Assembly (NCBI GenBank): GCA_934702375.1 | Contig: CAKUYE010000015.1 | Span: forward strand, 1 to 55,708 | DNA: 55,708 nucleotides | From: an uncultured Bacillota bacterium | GTDB lineage: Bacteria; Bacillota; Dehalobacteriia; UBA7702 | Reading direction: 5' to 3' | Part shown: piece after piece, positions 8,369 to 17,900 of the stretch | Position numbering within the stretch: the stretch's first letter is position 1 | How the letters are laid out: every line of letters starts with the position of its first letter | The notes under the pieces: generated by a model | Databases searched by the model: none | Told to the model about the DNA's origin: nothing | What the model saw: only the letters and a program-made list of their open reading frames with translations | Made by a program: the position numbers and the translations under genes

Positions 8369-9550
8369 ATGAAAAAAAGGACTAAAACAATTTGTTCCAT
8401 CGTATTGGTTGCTGTCGTTGCCGCATTGTTGTTCTTGGTTGATGAGACCAATACAAGTGGAAACTCTATGCTTGCCACCGTTTTGCAGCTAGGCTCAATC
8501 TATGCCCTTGTTGCCGTTTCCATGAACTTGCTTAATGGTTTTACCGGCCTTTTCTCCTTAGGACAAGCCGGTTTCATGGCTTTAGGCGCTTATACCTTTG
8601 GGATTCTTACCATTCCGGTGCAGTCCAGAGGCATCGTTTATTATCTTTACGGTGTAAATGATGCTTTGGCAAATGCTATTTTGCCGATTCCTTTGGCCAT
8701 GATTGTAGCGGGATTGGTTGCGGCTTTTTTTGCCTTGCTGATCGGTGCACCGGTGCTCCGCTTGAAGGGGGACTATTTTGCCATTGCTACTCTCGGGTTT
8801 TCCGAGATCGTACGTATCACCATTGGTTCCACTCCTTTAAATACTGTGACCAATGGTTCTCTTGGTTTAAAAATGATCCCCGGTTTTTCCTCTTTCTATA
8901 CGCCTTTTATTGTTTCCGGGATTTGTATCCTTGTGATCGTGCTGTTGCTTCGTTCTTCCTACGGCCGTTCTTTTAAAGCAATTCGGGAAGATGAAATTGC
9001 TGCCGAAGCCATGGGGATTAATCTTTCCAAACACAAGCAAATGGCCTTTATTATCAGCTCCTTCTTTGCCGGTATCGGCGGTGCTCTGCTTGCCATGTTC
9101 CTTGGCGCTGTAACACCGACAACCTTCCCTGTGAAGCTGACCTATGATATTCTGCTGATCGTTGTTATTGGCGGTATCGGCAGTGTTACCGGTAGTGTTA
9201 TCGCTTCTTTCCTGGTCATTGCCTGCAAAGAATGGTGGTTCCGTTTTCTTGACCAAACGACCTTTATCGGTTCCTTCCAGGTGCCGTTATTAAAAACCGG
9301 CTTCCGTATGGTCGTTTTCTCAGTTTTGCTGATGGTGGTTGTTCTTTTCTTCCGTCGTGGGATCATGGGTGATAAAGAATTTTCCTGGGATGCGATTGCT
9401 CGTTTTTTCCGCAAGCTGTTCCGTCGGCCCGAACCGGCTGTCGCTGCTGATGGTGTTGGTGCCATAGAAGATTCCGCAGAAGAACTTTCCGCAAAGACAG
9501 AAACGGAAGATGCTTCGGAGAAGAAAGAAGGTGACAGCGATGGCAAATAA
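8369..9550 (+). CDS. livM: Branched-chain amino acid ABC transporter permease LivM
   Basis: Second permease subunit, dimerising with LivH. ATG at 8369 is used; a GTG at 8360 overlapping the livH stop is an alternative that adds only three codons. It has about ten hydrophobic segments with the family motifs N-L-L-N-G-F-T-G-L-F-S-L-G, A-I-R-E-D-E-I-A-A-E-A-M-G and G-G-I-G-S-V-T-G-S. The C-terminus carries an extra charged tail of about 45 residues, rich in Ala, Glu and Lys, that normal LivM lacks. Its last 11 bp overlap livG. Confidence 0.94.
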   Translation: MKKRTKTICSIVLVAVVAALLFLVDETNTSGNSMLATVLQLGSIYALVAVSMNLLNGFTGLFSLGQAGFMALGAYTFGILTIPVQSRGIVYYLYGVNDALANAILPIPLAMIVAGLVAAFFALLIGAPVLRLKGDYFAIATLGFSEIVRITIGSTPLNTVTNGSLGLKMIPGFSSFYTPFIVSGICILVIVLLLRSSYGRSFKAIREDEIAAEAMGINLSKHKQMAFIISSFFAGIGGALLAMFLGAVTPTTFPVKLTYDILLIVVIGGIGSVTGSVIASFLVIACKEWWFRFLDQTTFIGSFQVPLLKTGFRMVVFSVLLMVVVLFFRRGIMGDKEFSWDAIARFFRKLFRRPEPAVAADGVGAIEDSAEELSAKTETEDASEKKEGDSDGK

Positions 9551-10385
9551 CATTTTGAAGTTAAATGATGTTACGATGCAGTTTGGCGGTGTTGTCGCTG
9601 TAAATAACCTCACCATGGAAGTGAACGAAGGCGAGATCGTCGCCTTGATCGGTCCCAATGGCGCCGGGAAAACAACGGCGTTCAATGTAATTACCGGTGT
9701 TTATCAGCCTACCAACGGCGAAGTACGCTTGAAGGATAAGGTTATCGCTTCCGGTCATCCTGTGGGTAAAATGAAAAAGCTTTATGCCGGCGAAAATAAC
9801 GGCAAATATACAAAACGAGTAGTATATTCGCCGGATAAGATTACAAAACAGGGGATTGCCAGAACCTTCCAGAATATTCGACTCTTTAAAAACCTTACGG
9901 TTTTGGAAAATGTGCTGATTGCAAAGCATATGCACATGAAAGCCAATCTTTTTACCGATACTTTCATGATCAGCCATAAGGAAGAAAAGAAAATGAAAGA
10001 GGATTGCCTGGAGCTGTTGAAGATCGTGCATCTTTACGATGTTCGCAATGAAGTGGCGTCTGCTTTGCCTTATGGAAAACAGCGCCACCTGGAAATTGCT
10101 CGTGCCTTGGCAACAGATCCTCATCTGTTGCTGTTGGATGAACCCGCTGCCGGGATGAATCCTCAGGAAACCGATGAGCTTACCGCTTTTATTCGTTGGG
10201 TTCGGGATGAATTTAAAATTACCATCTTTATGATCGAACACCATATGAATCTCGTTATGGATATTTCCGATCGCATTTATGTGATCGACTTTGGGAAACA
10301 AATCGCCGAAGGTACTCCGGCGGAGATCCAAAACAACCAACGCGTTATCGACGCATACTTGGGGGTGGCAGAAGAAGATGAGTAA
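9540..10385 (+). CDS. livG: Branched-chain amino acid ABC transporter ATPase LivG
   Basis: ATP-hydrolysing subunit, 281 aa. ATG at 9540 follows GAAGGTG. It has Walker A G-P-N-G-A-G-K-T-T, Q-loop region R-T-F-Q-N-I-R-L-F, signature L-P-Y-G-K-Q-R-H-L-E-I-A-R-A-L-A (the LivG variant of LSGGQ), Walker B L-L-L-L-D-E-P and the switch His in M-I-E-H-H. An insertion of about 20 residues sits between the N-terminal beta region and the Q loop, as in typical LivG. It overlaps livM and livF, so translation is coupled. Confidence 0.95.
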   Translation: MANNILKLNDVTMQFGGVVAVNNLTMEVNEGEIVALIGPNGAGKTTAFNVITGVYQPTNGEVRLKDKVIASGHPVGKMKKLYAGENNGKYTKRVVYSPDKITKQGIARTFQNIRLFKNLTVLENVLIAKHMHMKANLFTDTFMISHKEEKKMKEDCLELLKIVHLYDVRNEVASALPYGKQRHLEIARALATDPHLLLLDEPAAGMNPQETDELTAFIRWVRDEFKITIFMIEHHMNLVMDISDRIYVIDFGKQIAEGTPAEIQNNQRVIDAYLGVAEEDE

Positions 10386-11094
10386 CATTTTAGAAATTAA
10401 AGATCTTGTTGTTTCCTACGGTGGGATTGAAGCGGTAAAGGGCATCTCCATGGAGGTTCCCGAAGGTCAGATCATTACCTTGATCGGTGCCAATGGTGCC
10501 GGGAAAAGTACGACGCTGAAATCCATTTCCGGTATTGTGAAACCGAAAAGCGCCTCCATCCTTTTTAACGGGGAAGAAATTTGCGGCAAAACTCCGGACT
10601 ATATTGTTTCCAAAGGAATCACTCTTGTTCCCGAAGGCCGCCGTGTTTTTTCCAATCTTACCGTTGCAGAAAACCTGAAAATCGGTGCGTATCTCCGAAA
10701 GGATAATATTAAAGCCGATATGGATTATGTTTATAGTCTTTTCCCGCGTTTGAAAGAGCGTGAATGGCAGCTTTCCGGTACTCTTTCCGGTGGGGAACAG
10801 CAAATGCTGGCCGTTGGCCGCGCTTTGATGAGCCGCCCGAAGGTAATCATGATGGATGAACCTTCCCTTGGTCTTGCTCCTTTGATTGTAAAAGATATTT
10901 TTGAAATCATTAAGACCATCAACAAAGAGGGGATTACCGTTCTTTTGATCGAGCAAAATGCCAACATGGCGTTGAAGATCGCCGACAAAGGCTACGTTAT
11001 GGAAACCGGTGTCATTAAAATGGAGGGTACCGGTGCGGAGCTTCTTGCCAACGAAGAGATCAAAGAAGCCTACCTCGGAAAGCAAAAAAAATAA
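10378..11094 (+). CDS. livF: Branched-chain amino acid ABC transporter ATPase LivF
   Basis: Second ATPase, 238 aa, pairing with LivG. ATG at 10378 overlaps the livG stop by 8 bp and follows GGGGGTGG. It has Walker A G-A-N-G-A-G-K-S-T, signature L-S-G-G-E-Q-Q-M-L-A-V-G-R-A-L, Walker B V-I-M-M-D-E-P-S-L-G-L-A-P, and the typical L-L-I-E-Q-N-A switch. It is the last gene of the liv operon; no strong terminator is seen directly after it. Confidence 0.95.
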   Translation: MSNILEIKDLVVSYGGIEAVKGISMEVPEGQIITLIGANGAGKSTTLKSISGIVKPKSASILFNGEEICGKTPDYIVSKGITLVPEGRRVFSNLTVAENLKIGAYLRKDNIKADMDYVYSLFPRLKEREWQLSGTLSGGEQQMLAVGRALMSRPKVIMMDEPSLGLAPLIVKDIFEIIKTINKEGITVLLIEQNANMALKIADKGYVMETGVIKMEGTGAELLANEEIKEAYLGKQKK

Positions 11095-11192
11095 ACGATA
11101 AAGCGGCGGAGCACTGCGGTTCTGGCAAGCTCACCGTTGTCGGTTGTTCAAAAATAGTACCTTTTTCCTTCTCCTGTCGCAAGATATTCCAC

Positions 11193-11224
11193 TTGCAGGG
11201 GGGGGGGGGTAAATTGAGTATAAT
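11193..11224 (+). promoter_or_regulatory. Promoter with a 12-G homopolymer in its spacer
   Basis: TTGCAG (11193-11198) and TATAAT (11219-11224) are 20 bp apart. Most of that spacer is a run of G (12 Gs, 11198-11209). This is the only good promoter between livF and the riboswitch. At this tract length the spacing is 3 bp over the optimum, so slipped-strand changes in the run would be expected to change strength. Confidence 0.6.
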
Positions 11225-11230
11225 AAGTTT

Positions 11231-11311
11231 GTGTACTAGTCAACGAAAAGTAGACACAAGATTTAAAAAGTAGACACTCCAAAGGGGAAAAATACCCCTT
11301 TGTCTACTTTT
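11231..11311. repeat. Three copies of AAAAGTAGAC; possible end of a lost IS element
   Basis: AAAAGTAGACAC occurs directly at 11246-11257 and 11266-11277 (20 bp apart) and its complement GTCTACTTTT at 11302-11311. The second and third copies form a long hairpin with the inner CAAAGGGG / CCCCTTTG stem. Repeated roughly 10-20 bp motifs near GTGTAC look like the multiple terminal repeats of IS21-type elements, but no transposase remains and the assignment is by resemblance only. Confidence 0.4.
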
Positions 11312-11337
11312 AGACTACCACAACAGTGTAATTGAAT

Positions 11338-11600
11338 ATGCGCCATAAATGCCCGGTGATGTTGCTGATTGCAGCTGCTAGCCGGGGGACGGAATCCGGT
11401 GAAAGGCCGGAGCTTTGCCGGAACTGTGTATTTACGATTGCCGTGCCTATGGGTAAAAGCAGCCATTGGGATTTCCCGAGAAGGCAGGTGCGGCAGGAGG
11501 GAAGCCTCACGTAAATGAGCCAGGAGACGTTTTGTTTGTGGTTGTCTTGTCGTGACGATGCATCACGGCAGAGCTCATAAGATTGCAAAAAAATAGCGGC
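11338..11600 (+). promoter_or_regulatory. Cobalamin (B12) riboswitch aptamer
   Basis: The conserved B12-box GAGCCAGGAGAC lies at 11517-11528. Upstream, GGAATCCGGTGAAAGGCCGG (11391-11410) followed by GCCGGAACTGTG matches the cobalamin riboswitch core (GGGAA-x-x-GGTG and the CCGCCACTGT-like segment). GAGAAGGCAGG-type J6/3 sequence lies between. A terminator at 11599-11634 is the expression platform. When cobalamin is bound the terminator should form and the surface protein downstream should be shut off. Confidence 0.88.
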
Positions 11601-11634
11601 TTGCAGCATTGTATTTGTGCTGCAAGCTTTTTTT
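11599..11634 (+). terminator. Expression-platform terminator of the B12 riboswitch
   Basis: GCTTGCAGCA (11599-11608) and TGCTGCAAGC (11618-11627) make a perfect 10-bp stem followed by seven T. Confidence 0.9.
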
Positions 11635-11639
11635 GATGA

Positions 11640-11872
11640 AAAAGTAAATAACGATGCTTATTTATTCGGTGTGCTTATTATAGCTTGCCAAATAAAAAAG
11701 GTGCGTACCGGGTCGGAAGTTTCTTGGCAGGATCGTTCAAACCCAAGTACGCTGCACTTTTGTAGGGTGCTCAATTATTATATCTTCTTTTTCCGGTATC
11801 GTCAAGGAAAAAACGGTGCAGGAAAAGGGAAGATCTTGTTTACATTGGTCAAATGCCGGAGAACCGGCGGCA
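11640..11872 (+). other. Structured leader of unknown type between two terminators
   Basis: No gene is seen. The left arm near 11696-11709 (AAAAGGTGCGTAC) can pair imperfectly with GTACGCTGCACTTTT (11747-11761). GCCGG-AGAA-CCGGC (11855-11868) is a perfect tetraloop hairpin. GTAGGGTGC (11763-11771) is complementary to GCACCCTTAC (about 11871-11879), the left arm of the next terminator, so it could act as an antiterminator. It lacks the B12-box and T-box motifs, so the signal is unknown. Confidence 0.45.
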
Positions 11873-11902
11873 CCCTTACGTTAGTTCGTAAGGGCTTTTT
11901 TA
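11873..11902 (+). terminator. Second leader terminator/attenuator
   Basis: CCCTTACG (11873-11880) pairs with CGTAAGGG (11887-11894), followed by CTTTTTT. It sits directly before the strong ribosome site of the leader mini-ORF. Confidence 0.8.
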
Positions 11903-11921
11903 TTTGGAAGGAGGAGCAAAG

Positions 11922-11930
11922 ATGACCTAG
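11922..11930 (+). other. Two-codon leader ORF (ATG ACC TAG) abutting an in-frame ATG
   Basis: AAGGAGG (11908-11914) is ideally placed 7 bp before ATG at 11922, but the reading frame stops after two codons (Met-Thr-stop). The next codon, 11931, is ATG in frame with the giant surface-protein gene, whose own signal-peptide start lies at 11979. The arrangement invites termination-reinitiation, or read-through of TAG. Confidence 0.5.
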
Positions 11931-11978
11931 ATGTTACCACGTTGCAATGAAAAATTATTAGTACGGAAGGATATAAAA

Positions 11979-14900
11979 ATGCGAAAGAATTTATTATTTC
12001 TTCTCTGCATGCTGCTGACGGTCTTTACCTTCAGCACCGGGATTTTTGCTGCGGATGCCTGGGATGGCACCGTAGACACCAGCTGGTACAAAGCAGATCA
12101 GACCTCTTTTGAGATCAGCAACGGCAAAGAGCTTGCCGGGCTGGCAGCGATTGTAAATGGCAATGCCAGCGGAATTTCGAGAAATACTTTTGAAGGTAAG
12201 ACGATCACGCTTACTGCAGACATTGATCTCGGTGGCAAGACCTGGAATCGCATCGGTACCGGTACAAGCTACTCCTTTAAAGGTACATTTGATGGAAATG
12301 GCAAAACCATATCTAATTTTGTTTATCCAAAAATGCAGGAGTATAATGCACTCTTTGGTTACAACTATGGTATCGTCAAAAATCTCACGGTAAAGGGTGA
12401 CAACCTGATTACTGAAGGCTGGAACAGTCAAGCAGCATTTGTCGGCATGAATTATGGCGCTGTCGTTAACTGTGTCAACTATGCCAATCTCGATGTTACC
12501 AGTGGTGGATTTCAGTCTTATATCGCCGGTATTGTTGTCTCTAATATGCAAGGTGCTTATGTAGTAAATTGTGCAAACTACGGCGACATTACTTCCAAGC
12601 AGCCAAATGTTGCCGGTATTGCTTATTTCAATAACGGCGGCTTTATCATCAATTGCTATAATATGGGCACCATTACCGGCAGCAATGGAGTGGCCGGTAT
12701 TTGTTATAGCGCTCAGGGCAGTGGTGCCATCAAAAATTGTTACAATGCCGGGAAAATTGTTGCGAATAGCAGCGGTGCGGGTATTTGCTCTACGTTTAGC
12801 GCAGGTACTTTGGTAAATAACTATAGCTTATCCACCGATGAGATCAATAAGGATCTGCCGGGTATTGGAAACAAAACGGCAACGGAAGCCGAAGTAAAAA
12901 CGGTAGACGAAGCGACCTTAAAGGCTGCAGCCTCTTCCTTGGGAGATGCCTATGTTGCCGATAAGGAAGGCGATGCTGCCCTCAACGGCGGTTATCCGCT
13001 TCTCACTTACCAGAAAACCGGTGAATATACCGAGGAAGCCGATGGACTTGAAATAGAGTCTGTAGAAGCGGTCAACGGCACCATTACGGCAACGCTGAAT
13101 AAAGAATTGACCTACACCAAATTGGCAAAGGACGATTTCACCGTTACCGTGGCAGGGAAAGAAGCTGTGGTAAATTCCGTAACAGTCAACGGCAACCGGG
13201 CAACGATTGCCTTTACCCCCATTGCGCCGGAAACAGTGGAAAAGACCTACAATGTTTCCTTAAAATACAAGGACGGCGAAGCAAAAACGGCTGATCTTAC
13301 CGTTGCGGCTTTTGTAATGGAAGATTTTGCTGTTGAAAACGGAGCAATTACAGCTTTTGTAGATGAATCCCTGACTTCGGATATGTTCTCATTAGAGGAC
13401 TTTCACGTTACAATTTCTGCTAATGGTGGTGAACCTACGCCTCTTGAATTAGCTTATTGTGATATGTGGGACGGGGAGTTCTATGGTGAATTTGATATGA
13501 TCGCCAATAAAACGGTGGCTACCAAATACACAGTTACCCTCCAATACAAGGATGGTCAGATATACAGCGGCTCCTTTGATGTCAGTGCTCTTTGGCTTGA
13601 TGCCATTGATGCCTTTGATAATCCCACCCTGGCCTTTGGCCGTCTCTTTAACGGCAGCCAGGCATACACCAATACCCCCGGTGTGTTGACCGTAAGCTTT
13701 AACGATACCCCGGTGGTGACGCCTACTGTAGATGATTTCAAGGCTACCTACGTAGCGGAAATCGATGGGGAATTTGAAACCAATGATTTGAAGATCAATC
13801 AGGTGCAAATGAGCGGCAACGTTGCCAAGCTTTCCTTTCAGCGGATCCCCCTGACCGATACGGCAACGGATATCATCGTTCGGGTGTCCTATAAGGGTGG
13901 CGAACGAAAGAGCTTTGCCACGGTGCTGCCGGCGAACCCCAATTGGAGTGCCTATGTGGAAAAACCTGCCGTTGGTGACGGTACGCCGGAGTCTCCTTAT
14001 CAGATCGGCACCGCCGAGGAGCTGGCATGGTTTGCCGCTCTTACCAACGGTAAGCTCACCGATGGTACCCCGAAGAATCTCAAAGCTTGTGCCGAGCTGA
14101 CGGCAGACATTACCCTTAACGATACTGCCGGTTGGGAGAACTGGAACAAGGATACAGAAGGCTTGCGTATTTGGGAACCGATTGGTCATTCAGATTACAT
14201 TAATGCTTCTAATGGTTACAATGGCACCTTTGACGGAAAAGGCTATACGATCTCCGGGATGTATTGTACTTGGGAAAGCCTTTACGGTGGCTATAACATT
14301 GGCTTTGTCAGCAATCTTTGTGGTACGGTAAAGAATCTCAAGATCGATCGGTCGTATCTTTACCTTTACAATCCCGGTACCGGTACTGTTGGTGGCATTA
14401 CTGCAAACGGTTTTAATTATACGATTCAAAACTGTGGGACAAATATTGTTTCCGAGTTATATTTGACTTCAAGTCAGTCTGCTGCCTATATGGGAGGTAT
14501 TGCCGGTGATGGAACGGCAACCATCAGCGGTTGCTATAGTACCTCTACTATGCGAGGATTGGCAAATAATGTATTGGTGTCCGGCATTGGTAGTTGCGGC
14601 ACTATGATCGATTGCTATTTCCTGGGAAATGCTTCCACTACAGATCTAGGTGCGGTTTACGGTGTAGCAAGATGTGGTTTTAAATTAGGTGATTTTGTTC
14701 GGGACGAGGACGGCAAAATTGTCTATGAGAATGGCAGACAGGTGAGATATTATGACGCTGTCGGTGTTGTATCTAACTGCTATAATGCCGGCACTCTTAC
14801 CGGTGGAAACGTTTATCCACTTACCGCTGCAACGAATCCGATATACACATATCCTTGGCAGGTTTTTCGTTTTTCCGGTAATGGTGGTACATTTAGCAAC

Positions 14901-17900
14901 AACTACTATCTCGGTGAAGCCGGCGCTTCCGATGATTTTGCCGCGGCAAAAACCGCCGAAGAAATGAAATCCTCGGGGATGGCTTCTCTTCTGGGCAGCG
15001 CCTATGGAATTTTAGATGGCATCAACGATGGCTATCCCGCCTTGAAATGGCAGGGAGAAAAACCGGGGAATCTCACTACCGTGGCAGCACCGACCTTTAC
15101 TCTCTCCGGCGGCGGCTTCGGCAATGAAATTACCGTTGCTATCTCCACCGCTACCGAAGGTGCAACGATCTTCTATACCACCGACGGCTCCGTTCCCGGG
15201 ATCCGCAACGGCGAAGAATATACAGAACCGATTCCTCTCACCGATACGGTAAAGGCCATTGCCTATAAAAATGGTATGTACCTCAGCGCAATCAATACCA
15301 TTTCTCCTTCTACCGTTATTACACCGGTGATCACCCCCAATTCTCCTTACGGTCAAACCATCAACGGGAAAACAAAGGTGGCAATCACTTGTCCTACGAA
15401 GGGTGCTACGATCTACTACACTACCGATGGTAGTGACCCGGTAACCTATGGTGAGGATTACAATTTCCTCAATCTCCGGGCGAAGAAGTACACCGGCAAG
15501 CTTACGGTGGAGGATCCCACCACGGTAAAAGCGGTTGCGATAGCCGAAGGGATGCTGATCAGTACCACAGCTTCGGAACAGTATGACCTCAGCTGGACGG
15601 CGATGATTTCAGAGCCTCGCCAAGATAAGGAAGGCACCTATCTGATCTCCAACGGCAGAGAGCTTGCCTGGTTCGCCGGTTTTGTGAACGGTACGCTGGA
15701 AGGCGTAAAGCAGGATCCTGCGGCTAATGCCAAGATGACCAAGGATATCGACCTCGGTGATTTTGTCTGGTCTCCCATGGGGGATGGCGAAGCCTTTGCC
15801 GGCACCTTTGACGGCGACGGTCACACGATCCAAAATATGTATTTTGGTCATGACAACTATGAATTTTCTACGGGATTTTCCGGTGGTAAAACCGACCCCA
15901 AAGGCTTTGTCGAGAAAAACAACGGAACAATCAAAAACCTTACCTTTACCGGGAAGGATATTGATCTTGCTCTCGGCAGTGTAGGCGTTGTTGCCGTAAC
16001 CAACAGCGGCACTGTCTCCAACTGCCACAATGAAGTTGCCGTTTGCACCTGGGGCAGACCCATTGCCGGAATCGTAGGAACAAACGCCGGTACGGTAGAA
16101 TTTTGTTCCAATACCGCAACCATTGCCGCAACAAAGCTGGCCTACCTTAGTGACAACGGTGCAATGCAGACAAATGGCCATTCTAGGTATGTTTCCGGTA
16201 TCGTCGGTATCAATAATGCCGGCGGTGTCGTTCGCGATTGCTATAATACCGGCAACATCACAATGGCACCGAATCCGGCGGAATCCGGTCAGATCGTTGC
16301 CGATGCAAAGGATGGATCTACGGTAGAACGCTGCTATGCCTTGGGGGCGATCGATAACAGTGGTTTTAGAGCACGCTTTGCAAGCGACTGGAGCGGCTGG
16401 TCCGGTATAAACCCCTATAACGGCGGTCCGGTAGGAGCAGGTGCAGGCCTTCTTGCCGGTGGTGTTCATTCGGCAGAAGATGGTAGTACCGCCAAGGTGA
16501 CCGACAGCTACTTTATGCAGGATCTCACCGTAAAGGGAGATGCTCTCAACAGCTTTAAGCTGGATAATGATAACTTTAAAACGCAGTATTGGACGAAACT
16601 TCGTACCCAGGGTTTTGCAGGTAGAACAATAAAGGGTGTAGGCAGCAGTCTCCTTACCGAAGATGTAGATTACTACGTTTTCTACGATGTAACCAACGAT
16701 AAATATCTCGCATTGGAGCTGAGTGGTGAAGGCAGCGGTGACAATGTAGTGATCGATGCCACTGATGAAACGGTACCTCATTTTACAGCTCAGGCAGGGA
16801 ACTATCTTACAACTTACACCGGGGAATATTATCTCTACAAGATTCCCGCGGCAACGAAAGCGGTTAAGTTTATCAATACAACGGAGCTGACCGATTTCTC
16901 CAATGAACCGGATCTCACGGATTTCCGTGCGACGGCTCTTGATACGGAAAACGTTAAAACTATGTTGGCCCAGGTGAAAGAGACCTGGCCGGAAAAATAT
17001 GACGCCATTGCTGCGGCAGTGGCTTACGGCAATCCTCCTGTGAAGGAAGAAGAAAAGCCTGTCGAAGGTAAAGTTCGTGTCATTATTGAAAATACCACCT
17101 TTACCGAAGCCTCTCAGTCAGCCGACGGTGAGACCGCACCTCCCTGGAGCGGAGTCCTGGTAGATCGGGAAGTAGAATTAAAGGATACCACCACAATGAT
17201 GAGTGCCATTGTTGAAGCTGCTGCCAAAGGCGATGCCAACGGTAACGCGGTTTCGATCTCCGGTGCCGACAAAGGCTATATTTCCGGCATCAACGGTCTT
17301 GCCGAATTCATGGGCAAAGGCGCTCAGTGCGGCTGGATGGGAACGTTGAACAATTGGTTTACCAATGCCGGTTTCCAGAACTTTACCGCGAAAAACGGCT
17401 TCCTCCACGATGGTGATGAGATTCGCGTCATGTACACCAATGCCGATAACGGCGGTACCGATCTTGGCGGCTCCATCGAAGGGGATACCAATACGAAGTT
17501 GAAGGAGCTTTCCTTCTCTAACGGCACATTGACTCCTGCCTTTGATGGCAGTACTACAGAATACACCTTAACTTTGGATGCCGGTGCCAAAGATACGCAA
17601 ATTTCTTATGTTGCTGCCAACAAGGTATTCCAGGCTCGTACCTATATCAATAAATTTGCACCCAAAACCTGGGGCTATAAATCCGGAGATACTCTAACGG
17701 TAAAAGCCGGCGATAAGATTTACGTAGGTGTTGGCAATGTCAACTGGGATTCCATGCAGCAAGGCGCAACGGAAACCCGTTATACCATTACCGTTGCCGG
17801 CAGCTCTGAACCTCCGGTATCCGAAGAATTTACCGTAACCTTTGATTCCCAAGGCGGCAGCGCCGTAGCAGCACAAAAGGTGAAAAAGGATGGAAAAGTC

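Noticed and set aside
11700..11902. T-box or second B12 riboswitch in the leader.
   Set aside because: Neither the T-box sequence nor a second GCCAGGAGAC core is present.
15609..16781. Long minus-strand open frame inside the giant gene.
   Set aside because: Shadow of the plus-strand codon usage; its translation has no domain and no ribosome site. The same applies to 19080-20456.
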